From Bacillus sp. BP-3 (GTDB taxonomy: Bacteria; Bacillota; Bacilli; Bacillales; Bacillaceae_G): a DNA stretch of 64,000 bases. The stretch spans positions 1-64,000 of the forward strand of contig NZ_JAQOTJ010000003.1 in the NCBI RefSeq assembly GCF_028401955.1, read 5' to 3'. The number at the start of each line of letters is the position of its first letter. The stretch's first letter is position 1. Below the pieces are notes generated by a model. The model saw only the letters and a program-made list of their open reading frames with translations, ran no database searches and was not told where the DNA came from. Positions 59,871 through 64,000 of this stretch are shown here, one piece after another. A program made the position numbers and the translations under genes.

Positions 59871-60467
59871 ATGAAATTGAAAAAAATATCGATTGCTTCA
59901 TTGGCAATTGGAGCGATGCTCTCCATTACAGCTTGCGGTACCTCGACAGAAAAAGATCAAGCAACTCAAACTAAAAAAGAACAAACAAACAATCAAGAAG
60001 AAGCGAAAACAACAAGTGCAGATCAAACAACTACGGGTAAAAACGAAGAAAAAGATTCAAAAACAACAAATGCAGATGGGAAAACTGAAACGAAATCAAC
60101 GAATGCAGATCAAACAAAAAATGAGAAAACCGGAACAACTGAAACAAAATCAACAAACGGAAAGCAAAATGCTAGTGTGAAGAGTGGAGTAAAAGAAGTT
60201 GTACAGTTAATTGAAGAAGTGGACAAGCAATTGAAAGCTAATCCAAAACAAGAAGCTGTAAATAAACTTGGCAAACAACTTACTGATAAATGGGATGTAG
60301 TTGAGAAAGAAGTTGAAGCACAGCATGCAACCGATTATAAAACAATTGAGCAAAATTTATATCCACTCCTTGTTGAAATGGGAAAACAGAAACAAGATTT
60401 AAAGAAGCTAAAGACATTAACGATGAAAACAAAGCAAGATTTAAATCAACTTTTGAATAAGCTTTAA
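59871..60467 (+). CDS. Lipoprotein with Thr/Asn/Lys-rich repeats
   Basis: A 198-residue secreted lipoprotein. The signal peptide MKLKKISIASLAIGAMLSIT ends in the lipobox ITAC, with Cys22 as the lipidated residue. Residues 25-115 are low-complexity and repeat-like (TTSADQTTTGKNEEKDSKTT, TETKSTNADQTKN, TETKSTNGKQN), probably an extended wall-spanning linker. Residues 120-198 are helical and Lys-rich (VKEVVQLIEEVDKQLKANPK), possibly a coiled coil. The ATG at 59871 has AGGAGG 8 bases upstream. Function unknown. Confidence 0.8.
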   Translation: MKLKKISIASLAIGAMLSITACGTSTEKDQATQTKKEQTNNQEEAKTTSADQTTTGKNEEKDSKTTNADGKTETKSTNADQTKNEKTGTTETKSTNGKQNASVKSGVKEVVQLIEEVDKQLKANPKQEAVNKLGKQLTDKWDVVEKEVEAQHATDYKTIEQNLYPLLVEMGKQKQDLKKLKTLTMKTKQDLNQLLNKL

Positions 60468-60516
60468 TCAAAAAATGAATGCAAAATTAAATCTTATCTT
60501 ATATATAGCTTATGTA

Positions 60517-60561
60517 ATAAAAGGAGAAACGTAGCAGCAGTGTACGTCTCTCCTTTTATGA
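60517..60561. terminator. Terminator between the lipoprotein gene and hisS
   Basis: ATAAAAGGAGAAACGTA and TACGTCTCTCCTTTTAT pair (one bulged base) around an ~8-base loop; useful on both strands. Confidence 0.8.
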
Positions 60562-60615
60562 TTAGTTGCAACAAATACATAAAAACATTCCGTATGCGCG
60601 GGGGGGCAATTCACG

Positions 60616-61908
60616 TCATAAATATTGTTTGAAAGTTCCATCTTCAATAGATGCGAGAGGAATGGTTTGTTCTGTTCCTTCCTTCATATTTCGTAAAACA
60701 GCTACATTGTTATTTATTTCTTCTTCACCGATAATAAGTACATATGGGATGTTTTCTTTATTTGCATAGTTAAGGGCTCGTTTTAGTTTACGATCTGCCA
60801 GCTCAAGTTCTATCTTTAAATTTTCATTTGTTCGCAATGTGTGAGCAATTTTTAAACACTGTGCCTGTGTTCCGAGTGGAATGATAAAAATATCTACAGA
60901 AGAGGAGGCACGTTCTTTTTGGATAAGAGCAGTATAAATGACATCTAAACCAAGCGATATTCCGACTGTTGGATAAGGTTTATTTTCATTTCGAAATGCA
61001 CCGATAATGTAATCATAGCGCCCACCACTGCCTATGCTAGAAGTAATACTACGATCCGTTAAAAAAATTTCATAAATCGTTCCAGTATACATTGTAAGAC
61101 CCCGTGCAAGAAAAGGGGAGAACATTGTATTAGCTTGAACGCCTAGTGTGGCTAGGTATTGTTGAAGTTCTTGAAGCTCAGTAACTCCTTCCTTAACAAG
61201 AGAATTTGGGAACATTTTATTAAATTCAGAGAGCGACATAGACATACATGTTTCTAACGTACTACATAACACGTCAATCATTTCGCTTTGTATCCCCCGA
61301 TTTATTAAATCATTTCTTACACCGTCAATGCCGATTTTCTCAAGTTTATCTACAGATAAAATAACATCTTGTACTTGTGATTCAGGGATTTGAATTGCTT
61401 GTAACAACCCTGTTAATAGTTTTCGATTATTATATTGAATGGTTACGTCTAATTTTAATTTGTTAAAAACGTCAAGAGCCATTACCATTAATTCTGCTTC
61501 TGCTAAGACAGATTCAACGCCAACAATATCTACATCACACTGCATGAACTCTCGAAATCTCCCTTGTTTAATTGGACCGTTACGAAATACTTTCCCAATT
61601 TCATAACGTTTAAAAGGAAGGCGGATTTCTGGATTCATAGCGGCAACTTTTGCAAAGGGAATGGTTAAATCATAACGCAGAGCAAGTTTGCGATTCCCTT
61701 GATCTTGAAGCGTGTACATCTCCTTTAATATTTCAGATCCTCCCCCGTATTTATAAGCCATCAAATCATACATGTTCAAAATAGGTGTTTCTAGCGGTTT
61801 GCAGCCATATGCCTCAAATATTTCTTCACAAGTCCGTTTAATTGTATTACGCAACATTTGTTCTTCTGGTAAATAGTCTTTCGTCCCTTTTACATTTTGT
61901 AAGTTCAT
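60616..61908 (-). CDS. hisS: Histidyl-tRNA synthetase, second-copy type
   Basis: A 430-residue class II synthetase. The N-terminal QNVKGTKDYLPEEQML, motif 2 RYEIGKVFRNGPIKQGRFRE and the His-specific ARGLTMYTGTIYEIF and SIGSGGRYD blocks are present, and the C-terminal anticodon-binding domain begins near VDIFIIPLG. The RGLTMYTG and FMQCDVDIVG forms differ from the main Bacillus HisRS (usually RGLDYYTG), which suggests a divergent second copy. The ATG at 61908 has AAAGGGG 8 bases upstream. An attenuator leader with a His-rich peptide precedes it. Confidence 0.9.
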   Translation of the reverse strand: MNLQNVKGTKDYLPEEQMLRNTIKRTCEEIFEAYGCKPLETPILNMYDLMAYKYGGGSEILKEMYTLQDQGNRKLALRYDLTIPFAKVAAMNPEIRLPFKRYEIGKVFRNGPIKQGRFREFMQCDVDIVGVESVLAEAELMVMALDVFNKLKLDVTIQYNNRKLLTGLLQAIQIPESQVQDVILSVDKLEKIGIDGVRNDLINRGIQSEMIDVLCSTLETCMSMSLSEFNKMFPNSLVKEGVTELQELQQYLATLGVQANTMFSPFLARGLTMYTGTIYEIFLTDRSITSSIGSGGRYDYIIGAFRNENKPYPTVGISLGLDVIYTALIQKERASSSVDIFIIPLGTQAQCLKIAHTLRTNENLKIELELADRKLKRALNYANKENIPYVLIIGEEEINNNVAVLRNMKEGTEQTIPLASIEDGTFKQYL

Positions 61909-61928
61909 ATTTATCACCCCTTTTTGAA

Positions 61929-61972
61929 ATAAAAAAAGCTATGCGGGTATGAAAAGACCCACATAGCTTTAT
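61929..61972 (-). terminator. Attenuator terminator before hisS
   Basis: Minus strand: AAAGCTATGTGGGT (61970-61957) pairs with ACCCGCATAGCTTT (61948-61935) as a 14-base stem with one G-U pair and an 8-base loop, then seven T. It ends about 20 bases before the hisS start. Confidence 0.9.
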
Positions 61973-62039
61973 AATCGCTTCGTGGGTAAACAGGAATAAC
62001 CCTGTACCCGCGAAGAAAAATTTCTTCGGATACAAGGCT
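61973..62039 (-). promoter_or_regulatory. Alternative hairpins of the hisS attenuator
   Basis: Minus strand segments: 1 = CGAAGAAA (62028-62021); 2 = CTTCGCGGGTACAGG (62015-62001); 3 = CCTGTTTACCCACGAAG (61994-61978); 4 = the terminator 5' arm (61970-61957). Segment 1 can pair with TTCTTCG of segment 2; 2 pairs with 3 (CTTCG, GGGTA and AGG blocks); ACCCACGAAGC of 3 pairs 9 of 11 bases with GCTATGTGGGT of 4. This is the 1:2 / 2:3 / 3:4 logic of amino-acid attenuators. Confidence 0.8.
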
Positions 62040-62084
62040 TTATGTATGATGATGAAGTTGGAAAGAACAATCTATTCTCAACAT
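62040..62084 (-). CDS. hisS leader peptide with three consecutive His codons
   Basis: A 14-codon frame encoding MLRIDCSFQLHHHT. It starts with ATG at 62084, with GGAGAG 7 bases upstream, and ends at TAA (62042-62040). It is the first frame after a clear promoter and ends 12 bases before pairing segment 1 of the leader. A ribosome waiting at the CAT CAT CAT codons when His-tRNA is scarce would leave segment 1 free, favour the antiterminator and allow hisS transcription. The peptide itself probably has no other function. The pattern is like the his leader of enteric bacteria but unexpected in Bacillus. Confidence 0.82.
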   Translation of the reverse strand: MLRIDCSFQLHHHT

Positions 62085-62112
62085 AAGCAATCTCTCCTAT
62101 AGATTTTTAAGT

Positions 62113-62141
62113 ATTATACTATGAATTATTTAAATTATCAA
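62113..62141 (-). promoter_or_regulatory. Sigma-A promoter of the hisS leader
   Basis: Minus strand TTGATA (62141-62136), exactly 17 bases, TATAAT (62118-62113). Transcription would start near 62106, about 10 bases before the leader-peptide ribosome site. Confidence 0.85.
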
Positions 62142-62165
62142 ATTATATTTCAGATTAAAAAACGA

Positions 62166-62228
62166 TTGACAAAATTAGGGATGTTTAATAGTGTATTAAG
62201 TGTACTATATGTAATAGTACACTTAATA
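62166..62228 (+). promoter_or_regulatory. Promoter and perfect palindromic operator of the ABC operon
   Basis: TTGACA (62166-62171) is a consensus -35; a weak -10 (TAGTGT) follows at 17 bases. Then TATTAAGTGTACTAT (62194-62208) and ATAGTACACTTAATA (62214-62228) form a perfect 15-base inverted repeat with a 5-base centre, overlapping the expected start point. The GTGTACTA core is like operators of YtrA-type GntR repressors. Confidence 0.75.
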
Positions 62229-62249
62229 ATAAGAAGATGGAGGAATTCT

Positions 62250-62948
62250 ATGATTGAAGTAAAGAATTTATCATACTCTTTTAAAGTCGGTAAAAAAGGA
62301 AAAGAACAATCTATTCGAGTGTTAGACAATGTTTCATTTTCTATAAATAAAGGGGAACGAATAGCAATCGTTGGTAGAAGTGGTTCGGGAAAATCGACAC
62401 TATTACATTTATTATCAGGGTATATAACACCAAATATGGGCAGTGTTTTCGTGCAAGATACTGATACAACAAATTTTACTGAAAAAGAATGGGCTCTATT
62501 TCGATTAGAACATTTTGGATTTGTATTTCAGAACTTTCAACTGATACCTAGTTTAACAGCTTTTGAAAATGTGGAACTCCCGCTTACACTGAAGGGAATA
62601 GAAAAGAAAGAAAGGAGAGATAGGATTTTAGAATTATTTAAAAAATTAGGATTGCAATCATATATGAATCATTATCCGAATGAATTATCAGGTGGGCAGC
62701 AACAGCGTGTTAGTATTGCAAGGGCACTTATTACAGAGCCAAAGATTATTTTAGCTGACGAACCAACTGGAAGTTTGGATACAGAAACAGAACAGGAGAT
62801 TTTGCATCTGATTAAACAATTGAACGAAGAAAAGAAAATTACCTTTGTCATGATTACCCACGATGAAGCAGTGGCTTCAATTGCTAATAGGAAATTACGT
62901 CTAATTGATGGTCGTTTAGTAGATGGGGGTGTTCCGTTTGAAGTTTAA
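62250..62948 (+). CDS. ABC transporter ATP-binding protein (LolD/MacB type)
   Basis: A 232-residue ATPase. Walker A is GRSGSGKSTLLHLLSG (~40), the Q-loop is FGFVFQNFQLIPSLTAFENV, the signature LSGGQQQRVSIARAL, Walker B ILADEPTGSLD and the switch His in VMITHDEA. This is the subclass that works with FtsX-like permeases in export or peptide-sensing. The ATG at 62250 has GGAGG 7 bases upstream; a longer open frame to 62121 lacks a site and covers the operator. It overlaps the permease gene by 11 bases. Confidence 0.92.
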   Translation: MIEVKNLSYSFKVGKKGKEQSIRVLDNVSFSINKGERIAIVGRSGSGKSTLLHLLSGYITPNMGSVFVQDTDTTNFTEKEWALFRLEHFGFVFQNFQLIPSLTAFENVELPLTLKGIEKKERRDRILELFKKLGLQSYMNHYPNELSGGQQQRVSIARALITEPKIILADEPTGSLDTETEQEILHLIKQLNEEKKITFVMITHDEAVASIANRKLRLIDGRLVDGGVPFEV

Positions 62949-64000
62949 AGATCAATTACAATTTGTATGGCGGAATATGAAGAAAAATAAGTTAAGAGTA
63001 TTTATGACGATTTTTGCGACAACAATTGGTTGCGCATTTCTTATTGTCTTAGCCTCTGTTGGTTTTGGACTACAAAAGAGTATTACAGATGAAATATTAT
63101 CAAGACAAATTGTTACGGAAATTAGTATTCATGGAAAAAAAGATAAAAAAGAAATTTCTGAGGAAGATTTAAAGTATTTAAAGCAAAGTTCTGAAATAAA
63201 AGCTGTAATTATGCGGAAATATTGGGCGTCTCACACTGAGGCTTTCTTTGAAAATCGTATTGGAAATGTACAAGCAGTAACAACGAATATGGAAGAAGAA
63301 ATGAAAGCACAAGCAGAACTAGCAGAAGGCCGCCTTCCGAAAAACAAAACAGAAGTGGTGATTGGTCATAATTTCGCGAAGAGTTTGTTAACTGCGGAAG
63401 AAAAACAAGTAATAGAAAATGAGCCGGATAAAAAGGTGGCTGGTTATGAAGGGAAACTTTTAAATAAGAGTATAATTATAAAAATAAAGGATGAGAAAGG
63501 CGAAGTGAAAAAAGAATACAATTTTACAGTTGTCGGAGTTTTAAAGGCACCATCAAGAGATTGGATGGAAGACAATCGGATTTATATGAATGCAGAAACA
63601 GAAAACGAAATAAATGAATTATTTAAAGAGCACGGGGAAAAAAACGAACTATTTCATCCTGAAATAAAGGTATATGCAAAATCGTTTGAAACAGTGGCAA
63701 GTACAACAAAAATGTTAAAAGAAAAGGGATATCATGTTTATTCTGTTAGTGAAGAGATTGAACAAGTAGATACCTTCTTCTTAATTGTAAAGATTGGACT
63801 GATTTTTGTAGGTACAATTGCTGTACTAATTGCATCAATTGGAATTTTTAATACGATGACGATGGCTGTAACTGAGCGGACAAGTGAAATTGGTATTATG
63901 AAAGCCATTGGAACAAATCCAGCAATTATTAGAAGGATGTTTGTAATGGAGAGCGCAATAATTGGGTTTGGTGGTTCTTTGTTAGCGATTTTCATCTCAT
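62938..64000 (+). CDS. FtsX-like ABC permease (MacB type), cut by the window end
   Basis: Open from a TTG at 62938 to the window end, at least 354 residues. An N-terminal helix (LRVFMTIFATTIGCAFLIVL) is followed by a ~230-residue extracytoplasmic MacB periplasmic-core-like domain (AEGRLPKNKTEVVIGHNFA). FtsX-domain helices follow, with the conserved FNTMTMAVTERTSEIGIMKA and IGTNPAIIRRMFVMESAIIG. It is the partner of the ATPase upstream (11-base overlap; GGGGGT site). The last FtsX helices are outside the window. Substrate unknown. Confidence 0.88.
   Translation, partial: MKFKDQLQFVWRNMKKNKLRVFMTIFATTIGCAFLIVLASVGFGLQKSITDEILSRQIVTEISIHGKKDKKEISEEDLKYLKQSSEIKAVIMRKYWASHTEAFFENRIGNVQAVTTNMEEEMKAQAELAEGRLPKNKTEVVIGHNFAKSLLTAEEKQVIENEPDKKVAGYEGKLLNKSIIIKIKDEKGEVKKEYNFTVVGVLKAPSRDWMEDNRIYMNAETENEINELFKEHGEKNELFHPEIKVYAKSFETVASTTKMLKEKGYHVYSVSEEIEQVDTFFLIVKIGLIFVGTIAVLIASIGIFNTMTMAVTERTSEIGIMKAIGTNPAIIRRMFVMESAIIGFGGSLLAIFIS

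Noticed and set aside
61918-62100. T-box riboswitch in front of hisS
   Set aside because: The leader has a GGGTACAGGG stretch that at first looks T-box-like, but the invariant GGTGG core and stem I elements are missing. The peptide/attenuator reading explains the sequence better.
62121-62249. N-terminal extension of the ABC ATPase
   Set aside because: It would cover the promoter and operator, lacks a ribosome site, and the ABC domain begins right after the ATG at 62250.
1-64000. CRISPR arrays, prophage, rRNA or tRNA genes
   Set aside because: No regularly spaced repeats, no phage structural or integrase genes, and no recognisable tRNA or rRNA sequence were seen. The repeated elements present are bcr1-type copies and the two T-boxes.

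Overview
The window looks like chromosome of a Bacillus cereus-group bacterium. The DNA is AT-rich, start sites carry strong GGAGG-type ribosome binding sites with frequent TTG/GTG starts, and at least four copies or part-copies of a bcr1-type intergenic repeat (the ~155-bp repeat of the B. cereus group) are present. The second-copy aminoacyl-tRNA synthetases (ThrRS, TrpRS, HisRS), a DXP reductoisomerase and a BrnQ carrier also fit that group.

Layout. 1-8.2 kb is a patchy region of small accessory genes (P1 peptidase, PhzF, NUDIX, GNAT, MFS) mixed with gene remains: TnpB, a methyltransferase, a DUF3885 gene and an unidentified minus-strand relic. 8.2-14.5 kb holds a YbaK-type protein, an ArsR/MFS pair, a NIF3 protein, an alpha/beta hydrolase and a TagA-type glycosyltransferase. 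14.5-27.2 kb is a self-contained [NiFe]-hydrogenase island. A His-rich nickel-type transporter is divergent from tatA-tatC; these are followed by the Tat-exported small subunit, the large subunit, a cytochrome b, the maturation protease, an unusual four-cysteine protein, and hypA-B-F-C-D-E in a tightly overlapping operon that ends at a strong terminator. 27.3-31.6 kb has HAD, methyltransferase, TrmO and kinase genes, then an IS66 fragment joined to a broken hydrolase. 31.7-34.2 kb is a threonyl-tRNA synthetase behind two tandem T-boxes. 34.4-48.7 kb contains a MoxR/DUF58 operon, BrnQ, several small enzymes, Lrp and MerR regulators, a CorC-type protein and a CGNR regulator divergent from an MFS pump across a palindromic operator. 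48.7-49.1 kb carries a c-di-AMP (ydaO-type) riboswitch whose only downstream gene encodes a 47-residue protein. 49.1-60.5 kb has dxr, a T-box-controlled second TrpRS, NUDIX/GNAT/phosphatase genes, an ABC exporter and a lipoprotein. 60.6-64 kb has a second HisRS and, divergent from it, an ABC exporter operon cut by the window end.

How the genes work together. The hydrogenase island supplies nickel, builds the NiFe(CN)2CO centre (Hyp proteins), trims the large subunit, exports the folded heterodimer through its own TatAC and passes electrons from H2 to the membrane through cytochrome b. The three synthetase paralogues are each under RNA control, but by different means: tandem T-boxes, a single T-box and, for hisS, what reads as a classical leader-peptide attenuator (14-residue peptide with three consecutive His codons, mutually exclusive hairpins and a terminator).

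The two most interesting signals are the His-leader attenuator in front of hisS and the c-di-AMP riboswitch in front of an unknown tiny Cys/His protein. The hydrogenase island with its four-cysteine Rieske-like accessory protein comes next.
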